Part shown: piece after piece, positions 1 through 6,802 of the stretch
Layout: the number at the start of each line of letters is the position of its first letter
How positions within the stretch are numbered: position 1 is the first letter of the stretch
NCBI GenBank assembly: GCA_023488945.1
Contig: JAMDBZ010000066.1
Span: forward strand, 1 to 14,824
Direction of reading: 5' to 3'
DNA from: Deltaproteobacteria bacterium
Lineage (GTDB): Bacteria > Desulfobacterota_E > Deferrimicrobia > Deferrimicrobiales > Deferrimicrobiaceae
DNA length: 14,824 nucleotides
The notes under the pieces: model-generated
What the model was told of the DNA's origin: nothing
The model's input: the letters and a program-made list of their open reading frames with translations, nothing else
Database searches by the model: none
Program-made: the position numbers and the translations under genes

Positions 1-66
1 CAGTCCGAAGTCCTATCGGCCTTCGGTTACCGAATAACGGACGGTGGGGTCTTACAGGAGGCTTGA
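1..66 (+). CDS. Possible C-terminal tail of an upstream gene (partial)
   Basis: One plus-strand frame is open from the window edge to a TGA at 64-66 and encodes about 21 residues ending in GGVLQEA. The composition is protein-like, but the stretch is too short to assign to a family. Two other frames are also partly open here, so this is only the most plausible reading. It would place the end of a gene just upstream of the OFA transporter leader. Confidence 0.2.
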   Translation, partial: QSEVLSAFGYRITDGGVLQEA

Positions 67-393
67 CGCAACATGCCGTTATGTAACATCTTTGTGGACC
101 TGTCACGGGTTATCTCTTAAACTCCTGTTTGAAATGCAAATGTATTTTTTTCTGAACGACAATGGCGGCCACCCCCTGTTCCCGCCGGCCGGCCGATGAC
201 GATTTTCAATAAAACCTTGTTACAATTCCCTTGACACCCATTTCCCGGATGGGGTAAAAATGGAGAATCGATTTTACAGGATAAAACCGTCTTTACGAGA
301 AAGGGGGTGGTCCGGGAGTCGCCATCGGCGCGGATGAAGGGAAGGGTGGTATTGCCAACTGTTGTTAGCGATATCAAGAAGGAGGGGTAACGA
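67..393 (+). other. Non-coding leader region upstream of the OFA transporter
   Basis: No convincing gene is present. The stretch is less GC-rich than its surroundings. It holds a small dyad ATGT-A-ACAT at 81-89, overlapped by an upstream ACAT at 72-75, which could be an operator. It also has a run of seven T at 145-151 without a strong hairpin before it, a sigma70-like promoter (231-260), and a strong Shine-Dalgarno AAGGAGG at 379-385. A minus-strand open frame across it has no family features. Confidence 0.5.
231..260 (+). promoter_or_regulatory. Sigma70-like promoter for the OFA transporter
   Basis: A perfect -35 box TTGACA lies at 231-236, followed after 18 nt by TAAAAA at 255-260, which matches the -10 consensus at four of six positions. 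Transcription would begin near 267 and leave a leader of about 125 nt before the ATG at 394. The -35 is convincing and the -10 only fair. Confidence 0.5.
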
Positions 394-1617
394 ATGGCGG
401 AAGAGAAAATCACGAATCGATGGATCATGGTGTTCGCGGCACTGGTCATGCAGCTTTGCCTGGGCGTCCTTTACTCTTGGGCAGTGTTCCGCGGCCCGCT
501 GACGAAGGAGCTCGGCTACACCGTCAAGGAAACCGGTTATCCGTTCATGGCGTCGGTTTTCTTCTTCGCCGTCGGAATGATCTTCGCGGGCCGGTGGCAG
601 GATAAAGCGGGCCCGAAGAAGGTTGCGATTTTCGGCGGGCTGCTCCTCGCCGCGGGCGCGATCCTCTCCGGCGTGTTGTACACGACGGTCGGCGGGCTCG
701 TGTTCGCTTACGGCATCCTCGGCGGCCTTGGCGTCGGGTTCGCCTACGTGACCCCGATCGCCACCTGCATCAAGTGGTTCCCCGACATGCGCGGGACAAT
801 CACCGGCCTCGCGGTGTTCGGGTTCGGCGCGGGCACGCTGATCTTCGCGCCGTTGATCAGCAAGCTCATCTCTTCTCAGGGAATCGCCAGCACCTTCTAC
901 ATCGTCGGCGTCATCCTGGGCGTGTGCGTGTGCGGCTCGGGGGCGCTCTTCAAGGTCCCGCCCGCGGGCTACAAGCCGGCCGGCTGGGTGCCTCCGACGC
1001 CGGCGGCGGGCGTAGCCGCGAAGGCCGACTGGTCGCCGAACGAGATGATGGGGAACGCCCAGTTCTACGTGCTGTGGCTCATCTACTTCTTAGGGGCGGC
1101 GGCGGGCCTCATGATCATCGGCCAGTCGGTGCCGATCGGCGTCCAAGTCGCCAAGCTCACCCCGGCGGTGGCGGCGGGCGGCCTCGGGATCATGTCGCTC
1201 TTCAACGGACTCGGCCGGCTTGCCCACGGCTCCATCTCGGACAAGCTCGGCCGGCAGAAGACCGTCATGCTGATGTTCGCCGAGTATATCCTGGCGTTCG
1301 TCCTGATTCTCCCGACGGCGGACAGCTTCGTGAAGTTCGTCGTCGGAATCTCCATCGTCGGCTTCTCCTACGGCGGATACCTGGCCCTGATGCCCTCGCT
1401 GACGGCCGACTACTTCGGAACGAAGTCGCTCGGGACGAACTACGGCTACCTGTTCACCGCGTGGGGCATCGCCGGCCTGGGCGGCCCCTACATGATCGAC
1501 TCGATCAGGACGGCGACGGGCCAGTTCACGAACGCGATGTACGCCATCACGGTGGCGTGCGTCGTCGGCATCGCCCTCTGCTTCCTCTCCAAGCGGCCGG
1601 TCTACAAGGGAGCCTGA
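394..1617 (+). CDS. OFA-family MFS transporter (small carboxylate transporter, OxlT-like)
   Basis: A 407-residue polytopic inner-membrane protein with the hydrophobic pattern of a 12-helix major facilitator. The opening, NRWIMVFAALVMQLCLG then LYSWAVF, is typical of the oxalate/formate antiporter (OFA) family. The MFS loop motif appears after helix 2 (residues 66-77, D70 and G73) and again in the second half (residues 279-289, D283 and G286). R275 sits where OxlT has its carboxylate-binding Arg272. The region of OxlT Lys355 appears to hold a tryptophan here (about W357, in FTAWG), so oxalate exchange is doubtful and a monocarboxylate such as lactate, formate or acetate is likelier; this alignment is by eye. 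The start is fixed by AAGGAGG 8 nt upstream. It is a single-gene unit with its own promoter and terminator. Confidence 0.9.
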   Translation: MAEEKITNRWIMVFAALVMQLCLGVLYSWAVFRGPLTKELGYTVKETGYPFMASVFFFAVGMIFAGRWQDKAGPKKVAIFGGLLLAAGAILSGVLYTTVGGLVFAYGILGGLGVGFAYVTPIATCIKWFPDMRGTITGLAVFGFGAGTLIFAPLISKLISSQGIASTFYIVGVILGVCVCGSGALFKVPPAGYKPAGWVPPTPAAGVAAKADWSPNEMMGNAQFYVLWLIYFLGAAAGLMIIGQSVPIGVQVAKLTPAVAAGGLGIMSLFNGLGRLAHGSISDKLGRQKTVMLMFAEYILAFVLILPTADSFVKFVVGISIVGFSYGGYLALMPSLTADYFGTKSLGTNYGYLFTAWGIAGLGGPYMIDSIRTATGQFTNAMYAITVACVVGIALCFLSKRPVYKGA

Positions 1618-1658
1618 TCGAAGATTCCCGGCGACCCGTCGTTCAATCAACCGAACCC

Positions 1659-1690
1659 GGAAGGGCCCCGCGAAGGGGCCCTTCCTTTTT
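1659..1690 (+). terminator. Intrinsic terminator of the OFA transporter
   Basis: A perfect 11-bp stem (1659-1669 pairing with 1675-1685) has a five-base loop, GCGAA, and is followed at once by five T (1686-1690). It begins about 40 nt after the transporter stop codon. This separates the transporter from the downstream liv operon. Confidence 0.93.
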
Positions 1691-1768
1691 GCCCCTCAGC
1701 CCGCCGCGGTCCGTGGAACACCGCGCATACGGCCTTCCGCGCTCGATGCATTCCCCTCCGCTACGCTC

Positions 1769-1831
1769 GCCGGGCGTCCCTGCCCGGCTTCGCTGCAGTG
1801 AAGCTTGCTCCGGCGTCCTGCCGGAGCAAGC
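1769..1831. repeat. Tandem hairpins with matching GTCC(C)T loops, REP-like
   Basis: Two perfect inverted repeats lie in tandem. GCCGGGC at 1769-1775 pairs with 1782-1788 around the loop GTCCCT. GCTTGCTCCGGC at 1803-1814 pairs with 1820-1831 around the loop GTCCT. Between and overlapping them, CTTC...GAAG at about 1787-1802 forms a third dyad around CTGCAG. None is followed by a T run, so these are not ordinary terminators. Repeated stems with conserved loops between genes suggest a REP/BIME-type interspersed repeat; only one copy is visible in this window. Confidence 0.6.
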
Positions 1832-1926
1832 GCTCCACAGGCCGCTTCCGGGGAACGCATCTGCGCGCGTCCGGCCGGATCAGGGCCGGCAGGGTACCGC
1901 GGCGGGCCGCCGGGGCGGGCGATTTG

Positions 1927-1935
1927 TGCTATCTT
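1927..1935 (+). promoter_or_regulatory. Candidate extended -10 promoter for the liv-acu operon
   Basis: TGC-TATCTT at 1927-1935 is an extended -10 element (TGn plus a hexamer matching TATAAT at four of six positions). No good -35 is visible 17-18 nt upstream, where the sequence is a GC-rich run. Transcription would start near 1942, about 45 nt before the livK start. Confidence 0.35.
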
Positions 1936-1985
1936 TGAGCCGGAACCGCCTGGAGGGAAGCGCGGTCTCCCGCGAGGAGAAAGCC

Positions 1986-3182
1986 TTGGGCAAGCGATCC
2001 ATCCTCCTTCTTCCGGTCATCCTGCTCATCCTGGCCGCCCTCGCCTGCCCCGGCCCCGCTGCGGCGGAGGTCGGGTCCGCCGGCCGCACGCTGCGCATCG
2101 GGATCCTGGCCCCGCTGTCGGGCCCATACGCCTCGGGCGGCTCATCGTTCCTCCAGGCGGCCCAGCTTGCGGCCGAGCGGGCGAACGAGGAGGGCGGGGT
2201 TCTCGGCCGCCGCGTGGAGCTCGCGGTCGCCGACACCCAGGGGCGCGTGGAGGTCGCGCGGTCGGAAACGTTGCGGCTCATCTCCCGCGAGAAGGCGTTC
2301 GCCATCGTCGGGGCATACCTGTCGGAGGAAACCATCGGGGTCATCGAGGCGGCCTCCGCCACCCGGACGCCGGTCGTCGTCCCGGTCGCCGCGACCGGGG
2401 AGATCACCGACCGGGTCCGGAAGGAACCGGCCCGCTACCGGAACGTCTTCCGCGTCGGCTACTCGATCCCCCAGTGGGCCGCGATGATGGCGGAGTTTCT
2501 TAAAGGGCAAAAGGTGAATCGGTACGCATTCGTGGGAGCCGCCATCCGCTGGAACCGGGAGCTCGCGGCCGGGCTCAAAAGGACCCTTTTGCGGGCCGGG
2601 ATCGAGCCGGTCTACGAGGCGTTCTACAGCCCCGGCAACCCGGCGTTCGAGCCGGTCGCCGTGGCCGCGGCGGCGGCGCGCCCCGACATCGTCGTTCTGG
2701 GCGACCCCGGGAAGAACTCGGTGGCCTTCGTGAAGCGGATGCGGGAAATCGCCCCCGCCGTTCCGATCCTCTCGGTCGGCGGGACGCTGGGGGACGCCCG
2801 GATCGCCGCGACGCTGCCGCTCGACGGTCCGCTCTACGTCCAGGCCGCGGCGTGGCGGGGATCCTCCGACTCGGCGACGCGCTACGTCGAGACATTCGAG
2901 AAGCGGTACGGGTACGCGCCGGTGGGGTACAGCGACACGCTCCCCTACGACGCCCTCACCGTCCTGGTCGCCGCCATCCGGAAGGCCGGGAAGGTCGACG
3001 GAGCCGCCGTGATCCTCGCGCTCGAGCAGGGGGCCTTTCCCGGCGTGGCGGGAACCTACCGCTTCGACGCGGCTCACCAGGCCCGGTGGGGGACCGCCCC
3101 GACCGACCTCCACGGGACCGTGATCGCGTGGAGGAAGGAGGGGAGCCGGATCGTCTTCCCGCGCGCGCAGCCGGCGCCGTGA
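1986..3182 (+). CDS. livK: Branched-chain amino acid/organic acid ABC transporter substrate-binding protein
   Basis: A 398-residue periplasmic binding protein of the type I (LivJ/LivK) fold and first gene of the operon. The chosen start is TTG at 1986, preceded at 6 nt by GAGGAG (1974-1979). It gives a signal sequence with GKR at the N-terminus, a hydrophobic core, and either signal peptidase I cleavage after the AAA at 25-27 or a weak lipobox ending at C21. The mature part opens with TLRIGILAPLSGPYA, then GG-LGRRVELAVADTQG, the standard LivK beginning, and carries the usual GAYLSEETIGV and PVVVPVAATG segments. The frame stays open far upstream, but that part is an antisense-type shadow of the transporter and leader. 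The ligand cannot be read from sequence: this family also binds aromatic acids, urea, amides and short-chain acids. The stop overlaps the livH GTG by 4 nt. Confidence 0.9.
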   Translation: MGKRSILLLPVILLILAALACPGPAAAEVGSAGRTLRIGILAPLSGPYASGGSSFLQAAQLAAERANEEGGVLGRRVELAVADTQGRVEVARSETLRLISREKAFAIVGAYLSEETIGVIEAASATRTPVVVPVAATGEITDRVRKEPARYRNVFRVGYSIPQWAAMMAEFLKGQKVNRYAFVGAAIRWNRELAAGLKRTLLRAGIEPVYEAFYSPGNPAFEPVAVAAAAARPDIVVLGDPGKNSVAFVKRMREIAPAVPILSVGGTLGDARIAATLPLDGPLYVQAAAWRGSSDSATRYVETFEKRYGYAPVGYSDTLPYDALTVLVAAIRKAGKVDGAAVILALEQGAFPGVAGTYRFDAAHQARWGTAPTDLHGTVIAWRKEGSRIVFPRAQPAP

Positions 3183-4048
3183 ACCCTCTCCTGCAGGTCC
3201 TCCTCGACGGGCTGTTCACCGGGGCATCGTACGCCCTCATGGCCGCGGGGCTCGCGCTCGTCCTGGGGGTCGTCAAGGTCGTCAACCTCTCGCACGGGGC
3301 GTTCTTCACGTTGGGCGCCTACGTCGCGTACGCCCTGTCCGCCCGGGGGATCGGGAACCCGGCCGCCGCGGCGCCGCTGGCGGCGGCGGTGGCGTTCGCC
3401 TTCGGAGTCTTCCTCGCGAAGAGCTTCATCAATCCGGTCCGCTCCCACCCGTTCTCGGTGGCGGTGGGGACGCTGGGGGTCGCGCTCCTCTTCGAGCAGG
3501 TCGCCCAGCTCGCCTGGGGCCCGCTCCCGATCGCGATCGACTCGGGGCGGGCCTGGACGCTTCCGGCCGGCGTCACCGTCCGCCCGTGGGGGCTCATCTC
3601 CCTGGCGGTGTCGTCGGCGCTTTTGGGAGGGCTTTCGCTCCTCCTCTCCTCCCGCTTCGGGCTTCCCCTGAAGCTCATCGCCGAGGACGAGGAGATCGCC
3701 GGCTCGGTGGGGATGGACGTCGAGAAGATCCGCTACCTGACGTTCGGGGCCGCTTCGGCGGTGGCGGCGGTGGCCGGGGTGCTCCTCGCCCCGACCGGGG
3801 CGATCACCCCGACGATGGGGCGGGTGCCGCTCGTCCTCTCGCTCATCGTCGTCATCGCCTCGGGGATGGACCGGGTCTGGGCCATCTTCGTCCTCGGGAT
3901 CGGCCTCGGCCTCCTCTCCAACCTCTGCGCGTACCTGCTGGCCCCCGAGTGGTCCTACACCCTGCTGCTCGCCGTCGTCGTCCTTTTGCTCGTCCTGCGG
4001 CCGTCGGGGCTCGTCGCGACGCTCCCGGCGCGGGACTACCGGGGGTAG
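3179..4048 (+). CDS. livH: Branched-chain-type ABC transporter permease LivH
   Basis: A 289-residue inner-membrane permease, one of the two channel subunits of the importer. The motif VVNLSHGAFFTLGAYVA (about residues 34-50) matches the N-x-x-HG-x-x-x-x-LGAY signature of LivH. A cytoplasmic coupling loop with EDEEIAGSVGMDVEKIRYLTF follows, matching the LivH loop that contacts the ATPases. Hydrophobic segments suggest about eight helices. The start is GTG at 3179, which overlaps the livK stop in GTGA and has no clear Shine-Dalgarno of its own, so translation is probably coupled. Length is normal for the family. Confidence 0.9.
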   Translation: MNPLLQVLLDGLFTGASYALMAAGLALVLGVVKVVNLSHGAFFTLGAYVAYALSARGIGNPAAAAPLAAAVAFAFGVFLAKSFINPVRSHPFSVAVGTLGVALLFEQVAQLAWGPLPIAIDSGRAWTLPAGVTVRPWGLISLAVSSALLGGLSLLLSSRFGLPLKLIAEDEEIAGSVGMDVEKIRYLTFGAASAVAAVAGVLLAPTGAITPTMGRVPLVLSLIVVIASGMDRVWAIFVLGIGLGLLSNLCAYLLAPEWSYTLLLAVVVLLLVLRPSGLVATLPARDYRG

Positions 4049-4054
4049 GTCGCG

Positions 4055-5029
4055 GTGTCTCCTCGGGGAAAGACGACCGGGGGGCTCGCCGCGCTGGCGG
4101 GGATCTTCCTCGTCCTGCCGCTGCTGGGGCTCGATCCGTTCCTCCTCGACGTCCTGACGGTGGGGTTCCTCCTCGCCGTCTTCGCCGGCTCGTGGGACCT
4201 CGTGGGGGGGGTGGCAGGCCAGGTCTCGCTGGGCCACGCGCTCTTCTTCGGGACGGCGACGTACGCCTGCGCGATCCTCACCAGCCTGTTCGGCTGGCCG
4301 TTCGCCGCGGCGGCCGTCGCGGCCCTCCTCCTGGCGGCCGTCGCCGGGGCGGTCGCCGGCGCCTGCGCAGCAAAGCTGAAAGGGCCGTTCGTCGCCCTCC
4401 TCACCCTCGCGCTCGGCGAGCTGGCGCACGAGACGGCCTTGGGGCAGACCCTGTTCTCCCCGCGCGGGGGATACTCGTGGGGCGGCGAGGGAGGGATCCC
4501 GGTGGAACTGCCCTGGGCGGAGGGCTCGCCGTGGGGCGCCTATTATGCCGCGCTCCTGTTCGCCGTCCTGTCGACCTGGGCCATGCTCAAGATCGCGCGG
4601 TCCCGGCAGGGGCTCCTCTGGACGGCCATCGCGGGGAGCGAGCTCAACGCCCAGGCCTCCGGCGTGGACGTCGTCCGGCACAAGCGGCGCGCGTTCCTGG
4701 CGGGCGCCGCCTTCGCCGGCGCATCGGGCGTGGGCTTCGCCTCCCTCGTGGGGCGGGCGACGGCAGCCGACTTCTCGATCGAACTCTCCTTCCAGGCGGC
4801 CACCTGCGCGGCGATCGGCGGGCGGGGGACCGTGGCGGGGCCGGCCCTGGCGGCGCTCCTCCTCCATGTCCTGTTCCAGGGGGCGGGCTTCTCTCCGGCG
4901 GCGCGCGTGCTCCTCTACGCGGCGGCCGTCCTGCTCACGCTCCGGTTCCTTCCCCGCGGCGTGGCCGGGACGCTGCGGGAGCGGGCCAGGACACGTAAAA
5001 TGGTCCTGGAGAGGGAGATCAACCGATGA
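4055..5029 (+). CDS. livM: Branched-chain-type ABC transporter permease LivM
   Basis: The second permease, 324 residues. The diagnostic LivM motif GQVSLGHALFFG lies at residues 55-66, followed by a long helical section and the cytoplasmic coupling loop containing SELNAQASGVDVVRHKRRAF. It forms the heterodimeric channel with LivH. The start is GTG at 4055, six nt after the livH stop, with a purine-rich GGGGGTAGG just upstream. The stop overlaps the livG ATG in ATGA. An eight-G tract at 4204-4211 lies in the codons just before the GQVSLGH motif. Confidence 0.9.
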   Translation: MSPRGKTTGGLAALAGIFLVLPLLGLDPFLLDVLTVGFLLAVFAGSWDLVGGVAGQVSLGHALFFGTATYACAILTSLFGWPFAAAAVAALLLAAVAGAVAGACAAKLKGPFVALLTLALGELAHETALGQTLFSPRGGYSWGGEGGIPVELPWAEGSPWGAYYAALLFAVLSTWAMLKIARSRQGLLWTAIAGSELNAQASGVDVVRHKRRAFLAGAAFAGASGVGFASLVGRATAADFSIELSFQAATCAAIGGRGTVAGPALAALLLHVLFQGAGFSPAARVLLYAAAVLLTLRFLPRGVAGTLRERARTRKMVLEREINR

Positions 5030-5766
5030 CGGAGCTGCTCCGCGTGGAGGGGATCGTCAAGTCGTTCGGGCCGTCGCGGGTCCTGCGCGGCGTCACCTTC
5101 GGCGTGGGACGGGGAGAGGTCGTCGGCCTGTTCGGCCCCAACGGCTCCGGGAAGACCACGCTCGCCAACATTATCTCCGGGCTCGTCCCGCCCGACCGGG
5201 GGGCGATCCTCTTCGAGGGGAAGGACCTCACCCGGCTGCCGATGGACGCCCGGTACCGGCTCGGGATCGCAAGGACCTTCCAGATCCCCGACCCGTACCC
5301 GTCGCTCACCGTCGTCGAGTCGGTCCGCGTCGCGCTGCTGTGCGGCCGCCCGGGGGGCGGTCCCGAAGACGCGCCGATCGAGGAGGCGCTCGAGTCGGTC
5401 CTCCACCGGACGGGGCTCTTCGCGCAAAGGCATTGGCCGGCCTCCAAGCTCTCCCAGGGGTGCCTCCGCCGGCTCGAGTTCGCGCGGGCGATCTCGTGCC
5501 GTCCGCGGCTCATCCTCCTCGACGAGGTCTTCTCCGCCCTCTCCGCCAAGGACGAGGCGGAGCTCGCATCGCTGATGCGGTCGCTGCACCGGGACGACGG
5601 CATCTCGTTCCTCCTCATCTCCCACAACCCGCTGATCCTCGAGGAGCTGTGCGACCGGGTCGTGGTCCTCGAAGAGGGCACCGTCGCCTGGCAGGGACCG
5701 CCCCGGGAACTGGCGCGGTATGTCCCCGCGGCGAACGCGCACAACCACGCCGGGGAAACCCGATGA
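5026..5766 (+). CDS. livG: Branched-chain-type ABC transporter ATP-binding protein LivG (degenerate signature motif)
   Basis: A 246-residue ATPase. Walker A GPNGSGKT is at residues 37-44, and the LivG hallmark GIARTFQIP follows the Q-loop region. Two core motifs deviate. The signature reads LSQGCLRRLEFARA, where LivG normally has LS(G/Y)GQQRRLEIARA, and Walker B reads LILLDEVFSAL, with valine replacing the proline after DE. The catalytic glutamate and the switch histidine (LLISHN) are kept, so it should still bind and hydrolyse ATP, perhaps asymmetrically with LivF. The ATG is in an ATGA overlap with livM and is preceded by GAGAGGGAG. The assignment as LivG rather than LivF rests on gene order and the ARTFQ motif. 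Confidence 0.88.
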   Translation: MTELLRVEGIVKSFGPSRVLRGVTFGVGRGEVVGLFGPNGSGKTTLANIISGLVPPDRGAILFEGKDLTRLPMDARYRLGIARTFQIPDPYPSLTVVESVRVALLCGRPGGGPEDAPIEEALESVLHRTGLFAQRHWPASKLSQGCLRRLEFARAISCRPRLILLDEVFSALSAKDEAELASLMRSLHRDDGISFLLISHNPLILEELCDRVVVLEEGTVAWQGPPRELARYVPAANAHNHAGETR

Positions 5767-5851
5767 CGGCCCGTGCCCCCGCATCGGCCCCACAGCCGCG
5801 CCGTCGCGCCTGTGCGCCGTCGCTCGGGGAACTCCGCGCGAGGGCCTCTCG

Positions 5852-6598
5852 ATGCACCTGAAGGTCAGGAACCTCACCGTGATGTTCGGCCAGGTCCGCG
5901 CCCTCCACGCGGTGACGCTGTCGGCGCTTCCCGGGGAGATCGTCGCCGTCTTCGGCGCCAACGGGTCGGGGAAGACGACCTTCCTCAAGGCGGTCGCGGG
6001 GCTGATCCCCGCCGCCTCGGGGCGGATCACCTGGCGCGGGGAGGACATCACATCGCTGCCACCCCACGAGCGGGTGGCGCGGGGGATCCACTATGTCTCG
6101 GAGCGGGCCCGGGTCGCCCTGCGGATGACCGTTCGCGAGAACCTCGACGTCGGCGGCTACCTGCGGACGCCGGCCCGGCGGAAGGCCTCCCGCGACCGCG
6201 TGTTCGACCTGTTCCCGGCGCTCCGCGAAAAGGCCTCCGAGCCGGCCGGCATCCTGTCGGGGGGCGAGCGGCAGATGCTCGTCATCGGGAGGGCGCTCAT
6301 GGGATCCCCCTCGCTCCTCCTGTTCGACGAGCCGTTCCTCGGGCTGTCGCACGCCGTGCGCGACCGGATCCTCAAGGTCATCGACGGGGAGCTTAAAGGG
6401 AAGGCGACGATCCTGCTGGCCGAGCACGACGTGGAGGCGGTCGGCCGCGTCATCGACCGGTACTGCATCTTCCTCAACGGGGAGCTGCTCCACCAGGGAG
6501 GGCGGGAGGAGATCGTGGACGCCGGGCGGCTGCGGGCGGTGTTCCGGAAGTTCTACCGGATCGGAGGGGAGACGGATTCCGCGGGAGGACGGATATGA
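5852..6598 (+). CDS. livF: Branched-chain-type ABC transporter ATP-binding protein LivF
   Basis: A 248-residue ATPase with fully canonical motifs: Walker A GANGSGKTT (residues 35-43), signature LSGGERQML, Walker B LLLFDEP and switch AEHD. The segment GIHYVSERARV matches the LivF region after Walker A. Homology begins at MHLKVRNLTV, which supports ATG 5852, preceded by GAGGG about 7 nt upstream. Unlike the other junctions there is an 85-nt gap after livG. The stop overlaps the start of the next small gene in ATGA, so the operon continues past the transporter. Confidence 0.9.
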   Translation: MHLKVRNLTVMFGQVRALHAVTLSALPGEIVAVFGANGSGKTTFLKAVAGLIPAASGRITWRGEDITSLPPHERVARGIHYVSERARVALRMTVRENLDVGGYLRTPARRKASRDRVFDLFPALREKASEPAGILSGGERQMLVIGRALMGSPSLLLFDEPFLGLSHAVRDRILKVIDGELKGKATILLAEHDVEAVGRVIDRYCIFLNGELLHQGGREEIVDAGRLRAVFRKFYRIGGETDSAGGRI

Positions 6599-6774
6599 GC
6601 GAGGCGGGGAAACGGAAGCCGGGAAACGGGGAGCGGGACGAGCTGACCGTCTCGCTCCCGGCCGACATCGTCGAGCGGCTGCGGGCGTTCTGCCGGGAAA
6701 TGAAGATCACGCCCGACATCGTCGTGGAGCGCGCCCTGATCGAGTATTTCCGGGAAGGGGACGTGAGCCACTGA
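6595..6774 (+). CDS. Small ribbon-helix-helix-like (CopG/Arc-type) protein
   Basis: A 59-residue protein between the transporter and the acetylation genes. After a charged N-terminal arm it reads ELTVSLPADIVERLRAFCRE, a beta strand then a helix, followed by KITPDIVVERALIEYFRE, a turn and second helix. This is the beta-alpha-alpha pattern of ribbon-helix-helix DNA-binding dimers. The ATG overlaps the livF stop (ATGA) and GGGAGG lies just upstream, so the gene looks real despite its size. It may be an operon regulator or a small partner protein of the fused enzyme downstream. Its place between two functional blocks of one operon is unusual for an autoregulator, which normally comes first. The fold call is by pattern only. 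Confidence 0.75.
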   Translation: MSEAGKRKPGNGERDELTVSLPADIVERLRAFCREMKITPDIVVERALIEYFREGDVSH

Positions 6775-6788
6775 CCGCCGGCCGGCGG
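6775..6788. repeat. Perfect 14-bp palindrome after the RHH gene
   Basis: CCGCCGGCCGGCGG begins at the base after the RHH stop codon and is its own reverse complement. It could be a ribbon-helix-helix operator or an mRNA hairpin. In DNA this rich in G and C, short palindromes of C and G also arise by chance. Confidence 0.3.
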
Positions 6789-6802
6789 ACGAGGGGGGGG
6801 AG

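Noticed and set aside
140..151. T run as a terminator for an upstream gene
   Set aside because: The seven-T stretch is preceded only by 4-bp stems, so an intrinsic terminator is not supported.
774..1985. Long open frame running upstream of livK through the OFA gene and the hairpin region
   Set aside because: It is an out-of-frame reading of the transporter followed by low-complexity Arg/Pro/Gly sequence. LivK homology starts with the signal peptide at 1986, where a Shine-Dalgarno is present.
3074..4867. Minus-strand open frame of almost 600 codons opposite livH and livM
   Set aside because: Composition is Arg/Glu/Gly/Pro-rich with no domains, the typical antisense shadow of high-GC genes. 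The plus strand carries two recognised permeases with overlapping coupled junctions.
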